Shown here in pieces: positions 13,693-25,519 of a stretch of DNA of 64,000 bases. The stretch is taken from the NCBI GenBank assembly GCA_030142905.1, contig JASJOG010000084.1:496001-560000 (forward strand). Direction: 5' to 3'. Made by a program: the position numbers and the translations under genes. The first letter of the stretch is position 1. Every line of letters starts with the position of its first letter. Under the pieces are notes generated by a model. That model saw only the letters and a list, made by a program, of their open reading frames with translations. It had not been told where the DNA came from and did no database searches. Source of the stretch: Heliopora coerulea. Lineage: Eukaryota > Cnidaria > Anthozoa > Scleralcyonacea > Helioporidae.

Positions 13693-14219
13693 TATGCGGC
13701 TATCACGTGATTGCCACAAATCCAGCCAGCCACACCAAGTTGCCTGCATAGAGCCGCTTTGACTTTCTAACGTAAATCCTTCACGTTAGGGATAGTTTGA
13801 TGACAGATCGGTTGTTACAGTCAAAGGCCGACCCATCCACCCATGTAGAAACCCTGCACGGATATAAAATTCAATATGGTTTTCTCATGAAGTCATCTCA
13901 TCAAGTTTACCATTCATGCCCCTATTCAAACCATAGCCGGAGGTGGTGGTTATAGCGCCACCAATCCGCTTTTCGGTAGTCGACTTCAGTAAAAACAAGG
14001 GGAACCACGTGAAGGTATCGACTTCCCTGGGACTACTCCTGGCACACTTGGGCTTTTTAAACCGGCCAGTAGACCTCCTGCCACAGGAGCGGTACACAAC
14101 CTGTTCGTCCCTTCTCCCCCCAAAAAATGTGCATTTTTTTACGTGAACGCACAAACACGTGTATACGTATACCTGCCTATCTACCTCTCTACCTGACTGC
14201 CTGCCTAGCATTCTATCCA

Positions 14220-14475
14220 TCTACAATCTACAAATATATACATCCACATATACATACATGCATATCGGTATATATCTACATATATCTATATATATATCAA
14301 AATATATATATATATCCCTATATATATATATATATATATTTATATATAAATCTATATATATCATTATATCTCTATGTATATATATATATATATATATATA
14401 TCTGCATATATCTGAATATGTCTACATGTATATCGACGTATTTATATTTATCTACATATAACAGTACACCACATA
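14220..14475. repeat. TA-rich microsatellite tract
   Basis: Mostly (TA)n with interspersed C and T. The Tyr/Ile-rich reading frames across it are by-products of the repeat. Confidence 0.85.
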
Positions 14476-14671
14476 CCTGTTTTCCGTTCCACGCCAGTTT
14501 GTCTATCTGGCAATTGTGACTCCTCTTGTTTATGGCGTTTATGGCCAGGGTACTTAGGGTCAAGCTAACTGGGACGCGCGTGCGATCTAGGGTGCGCGTC
14601 TGATACCTTCGAAGGCGAAGGCGAGGGTGCCGCGTTATAGCGAAGCGCGCAGAAGAACAGGCAGGACACAG

Positions 14672-14749
14672 GTACTGTCAGCAAGCCTTTATGGCTTGCC
14701 GCAGTACAGCGTGCTGTCAGAGCAAACCTTTATGGTTTGATGACAGCAC
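14672..14749. other. Twin stem-loops with identical TTTAT loops and covarying stems
   Basis: Stem-loop 1 (14672-14707) pairs GTACTG with CAGTAC and GCAAGCC with GGCTTGC around a TTTAT loop. Stem-loop 2 (14711-14749) pairs GTGCTGTCA with TGACAGCAC and CAAACC with GGTTTG around the same loop. The stems differ between the two copies but pairing is kept on both sides. No promoter or host gene is recognised. It could be a transposon terminus, a small structured RNA or a duplicated hairpin. Confidence 0.6.
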
Positions 14750-14869
14750 TATTTACACCTTTTTATTTAAATCAAACTTATTTGGAAAAATATTTACTGG
14801 ATAATGTTTAACATTCCGACCTCCTCAGGTGACCGCCTTCATTCTTGAGACCAAAAGGTTTCGGCATCA

Positions 14870-15010
14870 ACTCCTGTTCAAAGAAATAAATATTAGTGCC
14901 CAGCACAAAATACGAAACAAAGCCATTGAATAACACAAAGGATTTACTAAACTAACTAACGTTTCGTCGCATCTCGCAACATCATCAGTGTGAAAGACTA
15001 TTACAGAAAC
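14870..15010. repeat. Solo arm of a dispersed foldback-element family
   Basis: The segment with AGTGCCCAGCA near the start, CGTTTCGTCGCATC in the middle and AACATCATCAGTGTGA near the end resembles the arms of the foldback element at 62951-63333 and a solo arm near 45810-45950. It is followed by a short (AT)n run at about 15011-15030. Confidence 0.5.
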
Positions 15011-15051
15011 GAATATATATATATATATATTTATACATTTATATATTATAA

Positions 15052-15444
15052 ATGAAGGTACTAAATTACAAGCTATGCAGTAGCGGAATTAAAGAAGACA
15101 AAATTCAGAACAAAAACAAAGGAATGGAGCTGAGATTGCCATTCAAAGAGGGTTTAATTTTGGAAATTAACAGGCTTTCTCTTACGAGAAGTTCGGAAGG
15201 CGAAGAACAAGAGGAAAGAATTTTAAAGTCGCCAAGAAATGCAGTATGGCCAGTTTCCGAAAGATGTGCTAAAATATTGGATGGAGTAGAAGTAGTATGT
15301 TTTTTTAACAGTAAGGGGCACAGACTCCCAAGTGATCTGAGATTCGTGTATGTAAATGACGAGCTGTTTGGCCCACATACAATGCGCTATGCAGTGCTGC
15401 CGGTGGCTATGGTTTTAATGGTTAGAGTGAGCGATGGATTTTGA
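15052..15444 (+). CDS. Unrecognised 130-residue ORF, uncertain
   Basis: An ATG-initiated frame of 130 residues with no low-complexity bias. It is mixed acidic/basic in the first half (EGEEQEERILKS) and hydrophobic towards the end (RYAVLPVAMVLMV). I recognise no family. No splice-site context or polyadenylation signal clearly supports it, and it lies beside repeat arms, so it may be a fragment of a mobile element or chance. Confidence 0.18.
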   Translation: MKVLNYKLCSSGIKEDKIQNKNKGMELRLPFKEGLILEINRLSLTRSSEGEEQEERILKSPRNAVWPVSERCAKILDGVEVVCFFNSKGHRLPSDLRFVYVNDELFGPHTMRYAVLPVAMVLMVRVSDGF

Positions 15445-15991
15445 ATATACAGACCAACGAATAGGTCATTCTAACTCCGGCTCACGAACTATATTTTTGC
15501 GACATATATATTATATATAATATAATAGCAAAATGCTTGAAAAATATGATGCATTCATAATGTGCAAAGAAATATACAGATAATAAATATGCTAAATGTA
15601 ACAGGACAATATATAAAATACATAAATAAATCAGCATTACTTTCATTGCTTGATACTAAACATGCACAATATTTTTTATTACTTGATTCGAAACATCCAC
15701 AAAAAGTAATTTTCAGTGTCCTGGCATCTCACCTTTATTTCATTGCCTTCTACATGTTGCAAAAATTTGTTCGCGTCACATTTTCCACAAGGCTTTCGTC
15801 TTACTTTATTTCACCATCTTTCACATTCTGTTTTATGTAGGCATATATGTTACGGTAAGGATTTCTTCTATGTCGTATTTTCCACAAGCCGTATGTCTCA
15901 AATACTTCATTTCACTGTGTAGTATGAGTTCCAAGACTTAGTTCTAAGTCAGATTTTCCACAAGCTTCATGTCTCAAATACTGTATACTGT

Positions 15992-16095
15992 AAACAAGCT
16001 TCTCGACGTTTCGAGCAAAGGCCCTTCGTCCGGAGATTAGTAGCATCAAATCTCCGGACGAAGGGCCTTCGCTCGAAACGTCGAGAAGCTTGTTT
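15992..16095. repeat. Near-perfect palindrome, 45-bp arms, 14-bp spacer
   Basis: The left arm (15992-16036) and right arm (16051-16095) are reverse complements with one mismatch by eye. The arms carry CTCGACGTTTCGAGCAAAG and CCCTTCGTCCGGAGA. Related GTTTCGAGCAAAG...CCTTCGTC strings occur near 30597 and in inverted form near 31030 and 45975, so the arm belongs to a dispersed family. Confidence 0.85.
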
Positions 16096-16634
16096 TCTAT
16101 ATTTTAGATAGTGTAATAACCTCAAGAACGCCGCTGTTCTAAATCAATAGCCAATGCTACCAAACAATATCTGTTACTGGGGTCCCATCTTCAAACCAAC
16201 ATGAAGTTCAAGGGCATTTTTCAAGACCTTTCAAAGACTAAGTAAATTCTTAGCCTAAAGCTGGTACACAGTTTGCTTTTTAAGATGACAAACAATGTGA
16301 ACTCTTTATTTCAGTAAATAATGAATTAGTATCTATAAAATTACCAAAATTTCTCAATACAACATGAAAGTCTTAACACACACAAATAGTCTCATTATTT
16401 GAAGTTGGTAGATGAGGCAGTGTGTAATTGTTGGTAGTGGCACAACCATAAAATTCAAGCACTTTTCGAGGACTTTTATTGACATTCAGAAACTTTCCAG
16501 GGCCTCCTTTTTTGGGGGTTTTTCCCCCCCCAAATCCTGGTACTTTCAAGGATTTTCAAGGATCAAATGAACCCTGGAAAACCCTTCTAATCACAACTGC
16601 AGAATATTCATAATCCCAACTGCAACTAGTACTA

Positions 16635-17598
16635 CAGTAGAACCTGAGTTTTACGACATCCCTTTTTACGACCACCTGTCATATACGACCAGTTTTTCTG
16701 GCACGGACGATTTGTAGTTAAAATATACCTGCCGTGAGCGATCACCTGTCTAACGTGACCAGCGACCACCTTTTAGCGGTCAAAATAAGAAATTTTACAT
16801 GTCACGAGCGACCACTGCAAATTAAAATTGCTGACCGCTCTACTCATGTGCCGAGCCTGATTGATGAATTAAGCTCGGCGGAAGATTATCGTCCTCTTCT
16901 GCCGAATCTAATAGGTAGGGCAGATTTAATTTGATCGATCATAATTAAGTTTCGTGAGTTAAGTTCGCCGTTTGAATCAATGCCGCTCCACAACCGCTCG
17001 AACTGCCTTGGCAAAGAGAATACAGGAAGCAAGAAAAACTACGCACTTAGGGGCCGTTCACACTGAGATCGATCTAAGTTGAATCGATCTCAGTTCGCTT
17101 CGTGAAGGCGTTCACACTTGAAATGGACTCGTTTGGATCGATCTCAGTTCGCATTCAAGTGTTCACACTCAGATCGCTTTTCAGCTAGATCGATCTGAGA
17201 TCGACCTAACCAGCTAGTGTGAACGGGCCAATACCGCTACGATCTAGTTTTGATCACTTCTGTGCAGTTATACTTATACTGTTGTGAATTTCTTTCTGAA
17301 CGAGTTAGGAAATCGAAGCAGTTCGCGCTGACCAATTTCTTTTCACTCAATAAGTAGATGAACTTAAGCAAATTCTTATACAATTCTTAGTTGAATAAAG
17401 TAATCGTCAATGAAATTTGGGTTTGCTTGTTCAGTCATAACAATGCGCATTTTGCTTAAATTTACGCATTTTCCGGAAGTTGCACACGAAAATATGGCGG
17501 CCACTACGTCACATCACTACCTGTCTTAAGCGACCACCTGGCATTTACGACCACTTTTGCCTGGCAAAAAGGGTGGTCGTAAAACTCAGGTTCTACTG
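16635..17598. mobile_element. Non-autonomous Tc1/mariner-pogo-like DNA transposon
   Basis: Terminal inverted repeats start CAGTAGAACCTGAGTTTTAC at the left end and mirror it at the right end (17574-17598), with subterminal ACGACCACCTG repeats. TA dinucleotides flank both ends (16633-16634 and 17599-17600), as expected of TA target-site duplications in this superfamily. No transposase frame is seen. A smaller element is nested at 17050-17229. Confidence 0.8.
17050..17229. mobile_element. Nested MITE rich in GATCGATCT palindromes
   Basis: Ends are inverted: GGGGCCGTTCACACT at the left and AGTGTGAACGGGCC at the right. The interior holds several copies of the palindromic GATCGATCT/AGATCGATC motif and repeats of GTTCACACT. 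It sits inside the larger TA-flanked transposon. Confidence 0.65.
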
Positions 17599-17601
17599 TA
17601 T

Positions 17602-20600
17602 CACCAAACCGACAAACCCACAACACCATTGCAGCAATAAATAATCCTATCACAACAAGATCCACTAATGTTGTACAGATATCTTTAATAGACAGTAACC
17701 TGGTTTACATCATGGAATTAGGTGGAATGTCCATCATTTGCATTTAGTTTTGCAGTTTTGCACTATACTTGTGACTGAAAACCTCACCTGTGAAATCTCT
17801 GCTGATGGAGTAACAACTGGATTGATGGAATCACTTGGCTACATGGTTGCACTTGGCTACATGGTTGCACGAGGCCGGGTGCGGAAACATGTGTGAATGG
17901 AATTGTGATCTGGAGACTGGTAACCCCGCCCTTCCAATCCTCATGTGGCGGCATTCGATCCCGCGGCACCCATCATAGATGGTGCACCATCACCTTGCCA
18001 GCCGAGGTCTTCAGAGCGTTGGGCCCCGGTCGATGTATGTGAACTGGAAAGTCAAAGGGGATTTAAGGAAACGTTTATGCGGTGGTTCAGTTTGTCTGTG
18101 GCCGGCAATTGAGAGCTGCTCGTTCGGAACCTTTTAGGTGGACGTCTACGCGTCGTGAAACGCACCCGATCGCCATCCGGTAAGGTCTTTTGGCAATAAG
18201 CTCTTGTGTGCGCTACTCTGTGTCAGACACCGGTACGTGCATGTATTGTATTTTGAGAGTGGGATAGGGGGGTACCTCAAGTGCAGGTTTGTTTGGGATA
18301 TTCTCATGACTGGAAACTTGAATGACGTGAATTGCATAGGTGTGCACAGTTCAGCAAATATGATTTTCATAATCTTCTGGCCTAGACAGCGCCATTGTTT
18401 CATCAGATACCCAGTGCTCTACAAAAACAATGAAAAAATATCCTCATTTTCTCTTTCAGTTTATTTTTGGTCAATTACACTCTTCACTTCTGCAAACCTG
18501 AAGAATTGTTTTGTAAAAAAAAAACTCTTATCTACAATCCCAATATCTTTTTCTGAATAATCTTTGATTTCATGATGGTCCTTTGTATAGATTCCATAGT
18601 TACATGAAGTTGATTACTTCTGGCCATCTATTAATTTTGTTCTTCCAATATCCCGTATACCATAACTTCATCCCCAAATACCTCACTTTGCAAAAACCTC
18701 TAAATAATATGACCTCCCTTCTTTTTAATGAAGAACTCTTCACTTTAAATTTGCATACTGACAATTTCAATATTTAATTAAATTATACAATGTCTGTTAA
18801 ATTTCAACAATTTAGTTGCATAGTTCAACTATTGCTCTGACCATCATAAGAGGCAACATACAGTATGTTCACAACTTAAAGGAAAACTCTTACAAATGCT
18901 TAACTCATTAAGGGTCGGGCTTTGTCATGGGAAATTTGAAGGGGTGTGACCAATCACACTGGCAGAGTTCAGGCATGTGATGGTGTGTGATGATGTAATA
19001 ACTCCATAATTAGTGATGACTGTACTAGAAGTAATCACTGCAGAGAGACTTCGTGAAACGTGCAGTAATTGTTTACAATCTCAGCCATCAACAGTTCTCT
19101 AGTTTCTGACAGTTCCTGGCTGTACTAAAGACAAATAAGAATTACTGGACAACATTTGAAGCAAATTGCAAACTTACTAAACATTTATTGGCTGTTCATC
19201 ACCTCATGGCAGCTCAAATTTTGCAACAACATGGCTATCACGGTATTGCAACAACATACTTCATAGTCTTGTTCACACATCATTGAATCAGGTCAAGAAA
19301 CTCCAATTAAACTTGATCTTTTTGTCAGCCATTGGAAGCAAAAGATGCATGTCTTTGTTCACACCAACATACAACAAATTTTATGATCAAGGCAACAAAC
19401 AACGTCAAAGTCAAAGTCAAAACTTGAAATTTTTCATTTCTTAATGACTGACATTTTAAAGCCTAAGGTTGTCAGATGTTCAGTTAAAATAATTCACAGA
19501 ACAACTTTTAAGTTTTGGGTGCATGATCCATTGCATGCCTTGTCAATTCTAGGCATGTGCCCAGGCGTGCATGTGCAATCATGTGCCTTGTGTGACAAAG
19601 CCTGGCCAGGGTTTGTCCTCTTGGTGAGTAAAATGGTCTGGCAAAAGCCAGACGAAAATGTTGAGGTGTGTGTCCTTGAGCACTTCTTAATGGGATAAAA
19701 TGGAAATATTAGTATCACTCACTTTAGAGATATCTCTGATTTCAAACGGAATTGTGTTATGATGTAAAACACTTTTCATGCTGATGTAAGTGATCAGAAA
19801 CAGTGGCAGACGGTTCCACAACTGGCAGATAGATAACTTGGCCAATGGGCTGAATAGCTATGGAAAAAAAATTAATCCACATTGATACTATACAAGTTAC
19901 TTTCACCATGGGATTTTATTACATGATGGATGTTTTTTCATCTGGTGTGGGTTTTTTTTTATTTTTCAGGATTTTATTACTACAGGCAAGCACCATAATT
20001 GCTATACAAACTTGAAAATATGAAAGTGTTAAAAAAAAGTTATTTATTGACAGTCAGACATTTTGTTGTAATCATTTATGAAAGAAGTGCAAAAAATGTG
20101 GTCTGGACAAGTACACATTTTCTAAACTACCTACAAAGCTTTCCAAAGGTTGTTTTTTCATTTGACAAGTTTTCTATTTAAAAAAGTAACAAAACTTCTT
20201 TGAAAAAGTGATATTTTTATTTCAAATGCCACATGCTACATCATATTTTAACCCATTAAGAGCCAAATAATCATGACTGCTGCAGTATGACAGTCACAAC
20301 AGAAAATTATAATTCATGATTTTACTCAAATTTTCAAAAATTCCTATTGTGAAAGTCATAATTCCACTTACGAATCACAAATCACCAATCATTAGTTCAA
20401 ACCCTGACTGTAAATAAATGTTTACCAAAACTGGGCAGTGAGATATTCAAACCTTTATAGCATGTCTTATAGCACAGATATTGAATTAAGCTGCCACAAA
20501 TACAATAAACAACTGGGATTGGTTGTTCAAAAGGCAATTAACTTATTCCATGGATTAACAAAAATTTTGTGGAAAAATTCTTAGGATGCTGCTGAGAAAA

Positions 20601-21560
20601 GTGGAAACTTTATTTAACAGATTTTGGGTGGAAACAAAAAGATCCCAAGTTGTTAAATCTGAAGTAGATTCTTCAACCAACAGAAATGAAACTAAAATGA
20701 CAGGTTAATCCTTGTTAACCCTTGTAATCCAGAATCAGCACTAATTGTCCTTTGAGCAACCGGCCCCTAAAGCATAAACACAGATGACACCTGAAAAATA
20801 AAAAAATCAGCTCTTAATGATGAAAACAATGTGAGAATAAAAATAGTTATTTACCCATTCAATTCCAAGACAGTCTTCAGATGCCATATTAATTTTGATC
20901 ACTTGAAGTTTCCAGTCGTTGGGATAATTCACCGTGTCTTTTCAGGTGATACTTTCTGTTATTTTGACCCAAATATTACAACTCTAAAAAAAAAGAAATT
21001 GAAATTACTTTCAGTTCTGTATTAGTAGCTGTCTTGACTATTGTTATTAGTGTCTTTCAGTTGTATTAGTAGCTCTGTATTTTGTAGGTTTAGAACTCAA
21101 AGGGATATTCAAAATCTTCTTTAAAGACTGACAATGACGTATTTTACAATTCAACTTACTTTTGGCTCCTTAATTCCATCAAATTGGCTCCATATAGAGG
21201 TTGAAAAAATACAGTTTATAGACGATAAATTTGAATTCTTTCATGTTTTTCCGAGGAATATTAACGTCGCTCTATTTGCGTTGACGACGTAGTGTTGCTT
21301 TGAAGAAAGTGAATTTACTAAATGGCAAGATTACTCCACGCTTGATAACAGTAAGTTGGTCACATTCAAAGTGGATATAAGAGCTCCAAAATTTGGACCT
21401 TTCTTCTTCAACACGTGCAAGATTTCACCCGAGGGCACGTGAGCCCACCCTTTCCAGGTCAGCGTAAAAATATTACCATATAGGGAGCGACTTCCAGTCA
21501 CCTATTTATGCATTATGATCTTTATACGCTCCCAAGATATTCTACTTAAAAACACTTTCT
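17602..21560. other. Long non-coding stretch
   Basis: No exon that I can support. Short frames on both strands lack domain resemblance or codon structure. Local direct repeats such as CACTTGGCTACATGGTTGCA (17837-17870) are present. Confidence 0.4.
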
Positions 21561-21637
21561 GAGTCCCTGACGGGAATCGAACTTGTAACCTTATGATAGC
21601 CGGTGAGATGCTCTAACCATTGAGCTACATGGGACTC
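21561..21637 (-). repeat. tRNA-derived 77-nt element (tRNA-like, probably a SINE head or pseudogene)
   Basis: On the minus strand a 77-nt unit opens with GAGTCCC and closes with GGGACTC, a perfect 7-bp acceptor-like pairing. It carries a good box A (TAGCTCAATGGTTAGAGCA) and box B (AGTTCGATTCCC). The anticodon and T arms have several mismatches and I cannot assign an anticodon, so I call it tRNA-derived rather than a functional tRNA. Related fragments recur at 38850-39340. Confidence 0.55.
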
Positions 21638-22059
21638 AGATGGTGAGCGAAGGTTACATTTATGTACTGGTTCGTATTGATGGAAGACATATCTACTGCC
21701 AGTCTGGAAGTCTCGATGTGTCATCTATTTATTTTAGTGCTTGATTCGAGCTCATAATCATTCGAGCTCATGATCTAATTGTTAACTAAGAAATCGCATA
21801 AGGAATGCCGAGTAAAGATCCTGAGTACGAGGTTGAATGTCGGGGGGATAAATTGAAACGGGTGGTTCTACCTCCAGTGGCAATGAGACAATAAACGTGG
21901 AATTTAGACTTTTTCATCCGGAATATATTAATATGCTTGATGAATGTCGAGCTACGAGCGAACGATTTAACAACACAAATAGATTTTAGAGTCATGTAGA
22001 CAACGTTTGACAACAATTTTTTTTTTCTGAGTCTCTTCTTTCTTGGGCAATATCGTGGT

Positions 22060-22995
22060 TTAATTCTCTTTAAGGTAGTACCACTGTGTGATGGTTTTCC
22101 TTGGTCTTCGTAGCGTTTCTTTCCAATGTTGTAGGCCTTCGTCGTCGCCATAACCTTCTCCACCAATCAGCACTTGACCAATCACGTGATCCCTCTTGAT
22201 GATTGACCCAACTTTGTGTACAGCTTGGCACCGCAAACTGCACTCTTTCACATCCTCTTTTTGCATGAGGAACGAGAACTTATCGTAAAAGAATATTTCG
22301 GCTTTTCTGGTTTTCATTTCTGTTTTTTTCGACTGAACTTGCTTGTTGCTTGACAACAGAGATACACTGACAAACGTGCCTGAAAGATAAACAAAGAACT
22401 TGGCTAATTATTATAGGGTTATAATATTGAGATGTTTCACCCAGCACTACAAAATGACTATTTAACCACTTGTTCTCATTATGGTGCTTTCATCTGAGCA
22501 ACGAACCACAACCTTGTGTTTCAATTTTTTCTGTTTCCCATATCCCCAGGAGTTAATCCTTGCTCTGTTGAATGTCCTAAATGTCGAAAGTTAAACCGTG
22601 CGTGTTATTATAAGCCGTTTTAATTCGTTTGGAAACTAGCTGTTACACCATCAGTTGGTTAGAGACCGGAAAAAAAATCTGGATTTTTCTTCCTCTTTAG
22701 CCATTGACATGAACGCTGCTTGATTTCATTCAGCCCTTAACAACTCCAGTCCTATAGTTCTCTCATCTATACATTAACACCTTAATGGCTCAATTCCTAT
22801 GGTATTGAGTACAGTTGTAACTCATGACAATCTAGGCTACTTACCGACACAAATAATACCGCTGTTTTTGGTCTTCCGGGCGCACGTTGGGCACGTTAGA
22901 CCTCTGGCCTTGATAATCGCGACCTTCAAATTGCTTAGCCATGGATCATACGATAAGGATAATTGGACTTCGCCAGTTGGTGAATTCATATGGCA
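22060..22995 (-). CDS. Synaptotagmin-like C2B domain, last two exons
   Basis: Exons 22845-22995 (151 nt) and 22060-22379 (320 nt) join at a phase-1 GT-AG intron into a near-complete C2B domain ending at TAA. It starts GEVQLSLSYDPWLSNLKVAI and VIKAR-like IIKARGL, as C2B domains do. It has the VIGQVLIGG turn and ends with the family hallmark HWKETLRRPRKTITQWYYL. C2B domains bind phospholipid and SNAREs at membranes. Here the calcium loops lack their aspartates: loop 1 reads LTCPTCARKTKNSGIICVG with no DPYVK motif, and loop 3 has HKVGSIIKRD in place of DYDRVG. A calcium-independent, atypical synaptotagmin is therefore likely. No C2A domain is visible in the window. An AATAAA lies about 330 nt downstream on this strand (21728-21733). 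Confidence 0.78.
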
Positions 22996-23109
22996 CTGGA
23001 AAGTCATTGGAAAAAGGTAAGTATGTGGGGCACATGTAGACTTATTGTTTTCATTGTGTTTATCGTTAATGTACTTCATTCTTTATGAAGTTATGTTAAT
23101 TGCACTTAA

Positions 23110-23390
23110 GGAGAATGAGACGAACATAGAAAAGCCGAGATTGTGTACAGTGAGAGACGAACGGAACGGCCCAAGAAGGAAAGGGGAAGGGAGAAGAGGT
23201 AAGAGAAATTGACAACCTCGAAAGGAAGCAAGACAGATGGAGAGAGATACAGAAAAATAGAAAGACAGAAAAAGGAAGAGATATAAAGAATGAAGGACAA
23301 ACGATGGGAGAATAAGGAAAGATAAATGAAAATGGGAGGGATGGGAGGATGAAAGAAAAATAAGTGGAGCGACAAGCAAAAGCAACAGTG
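23110..23390. repeat. Purine-rich low-complexity tract
   Basis: About 280 bases of GA-rich sequence (GGAAGAG, GAAAGACAGAAAAAGGAAG). Overlapping Leu/Ser/Phe-rich frames on the minus strand are by-products. Confidence 0.7.
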
Positions 23391-24130
23391 AGAAGATTAA
23401 TACTAAATTAGAATTAAATTAGGTTATACACTATCTAGCCACGGTATTTATGACTTTAAGTTTGCTTAGATCTTTCGCAGAGGGATAGGGCTGTTATTTT
23501 ACTGTGGCTAACGTCAGAAGATTTTACTTGTCAACAAAGAGCTCCCGCTGTGAAGGAGTTAAACTGTAGGGTATCACCATAGCTGACTATGTTTCCAAAA
23601 GATATAATCAATATCGGTTTTCGTGAAAGAAAAACCTCTTGGATATGCAAAAGACACGAGTTTCCGTTAACACTTGTTATGAGAATGCATTCTTTATGTG
23701 ACAAGTAGAAAAGATAACGTTACTGTTGAACGAAAGATACTGACGAGATCTCCGGAATGTAACATATTTGAAGCTGTCTTTCTTTAGTGTTCAAATGACG
23801 GACGTACTGACTGACTAGTTTTGCGTATCCTCCACTTATTGATATAAATGTGCATTTAGTGTTCTATAACGGCCGACAGTAGGCACTGGAGGATATTGCC
23901 GATGGACTTCCAATATCTGAGTGCATTTTTACATAAATTTACTAAAATAAAGAATTATCTAACAAAAGAAAACTCCGTGGATTTCCTATTTCCTATTTTT
24001 CAACCGAGATTATCAATGCAAGGAATTTGATCAAATTTAATACTGAGAAGGATAATTTTTAACAATGTTTGGCTGCTCGCATTTCCTCGCAGAAATTAGG
24101 AACTGTTAAAAAAAGTTTACGGCAAACTAA

Positions 24131-24268
24131 TTAACAGTACAGTTGCTTTTGTTCAACAACTTTAAGTTCGCTGTGTTTAATTAAAGATGTTTGACTAATA
24201 CGCTCTCTATCTTCGAAGCGAGATGGGGCAGTTCCGGAATTTGTTCTCGCATATTGTGCGAGAAGTTG
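24131..24268 (-). CDS. Possible alternative terminal exon of the C2B gene
   Basis: A 138-nt frame follows an acceptor-like AACAG|C and ends in TAA: 45 residues of polar composition starting QLLAQYARTNSG. It begins in phase 0, matching the phase-0 donor of the 25125-25519 exon. It could be an alternative last exon or a chance frame; no domain is recognised. Confidence 0.25.
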   Translation of the reverse strand, partial: QLLAQYARTNSGTAPSRFEDRERISQTSLIKHSELKVVEQKQLYC

Positions 24269-25124
24269 CTGTTTGTGACCATTGTAGCATAAATGTTCTG
24301 AGAAAAGAGTACAATGAATTATCCAAACGTTACATTTCAATGTATGTGATTTCTACCTAAAGTGAGTATAGTGCTCATGATCAATTCTAATGGATAACTC
24401 CTCATTGTTAGGAGAAATGTACTGACAATAATCAGTGTAAAACTATTCACGAGTGACGTTGTTTGGCGAGTAAAAATCTTGACCTCAGAAAGTATCCCTG
24501 ACCCTAGCAAGACCGAGATTTTCGTCTGTCTTTGCAGGTGATACCGAAAATCAATGTATTCTTGCCTTATTTTTATTGCGTGGTATTAAACAACCGATGT
24601 TTCTAGTTGTAGACAATATGTCTCGAGATTCCTCCTCCTAATTGTCTCAGCAATGTTATTAACATTCCGTGCTGGCAAAATCAGCTAGTCATCTGATTAC
24701 ACGTCTTCACATTTATGATGACTGCTAGGTTAAAGTGGGCCAATTTTGGAATTAAGCACCTCCACAAATGGCCACAAGTCCACGCCGTCTGTTGAAGACT
24801 GAGAGCCTTTTTTTTTTAAAAATTTTAATGTTCTGACGAAGTTCCAGTTGTATAATACATGAAATCCGGGTGAAGTAGTACTTAGACTAAATTGTAATGT
24901 TTGGCGAATCCATTTTATTGCACGGTCTGATTGTTAAATTTCTCTTGATGTCACTGACACAGTGGGAAGATTTTATCTATCACCAAACTGAATGTGATTA
25001 TACCTCTAAGAAGACTTACTTTACAGTTCACCCTCATTAATATCGCGACAGCAATACACAAACTTAAGCCCTAAAGCTGAGTGGGACGCATCAGCACTTT
25101 GAAATAAATAATTAATGAAATTAC

Positions 25125-25519
25125 CTGTACTGGCGAAAATAGAGAACTCCAGTCTGATGAGTCACAGCTTTCCCGTTCAGGAGTGAATCTCCAAATTTTC
25201 CCATTTTCCTTGTCGTTCTCTCGTTCAGTTATAGGGTTAGCGATAACCTCCTTATTCGCATGAATTTGTTCCGTTCGTGGAAGATTCAAGTACTTTATGT
25301 CGCATTTCTGCATGCTCACCGAGACTTGTTCGTCGAAGGGGTTATCAACATAAGCAATCTTTCGTTGTTGCAGAAATTTGGGTGACGGTGAACGCTGACG
25401 ATTCCCAGAGTTTCTCTCGGGGTCGCTCATTTTTGAGACGTCTGACGCGTCTCCTGGTCCTCTCAACAGCACAAGCTTCGTGAAGTTTGTATGTTTCTTA
25501 TCAAGAAGTTTCCTCAAAG
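25125..25519 (-). CDS. Probable upstream exon of the C2B-domain gene
   Basis: A 395-nt frame is bounded by an acceptor-like TCTGTCAG|CT and a donor CAG|GTAATT. It is polar and Ser/Pro-rich (RQRSPSPKFLQQ), then has IAYVDNPFDEQ and an acidic/basic stretch, with no low-complexity bias. An ATG in good context at 25428-25430 (MSDPERNSG) could make it a first exon. Its phase-0 end fits the phase-0 start of the C2B exon at 22845-22995. Membership of the same gene is inferred from strand, order and phase only. It could be the N-terminal linker of an atypical synaptotagmin. Confidence 0.45.

Noticed and set aside
14127..14461. Tyr/Ile-rich ORFs
   Set aside because: They lie over a TA-rich microsatellite.
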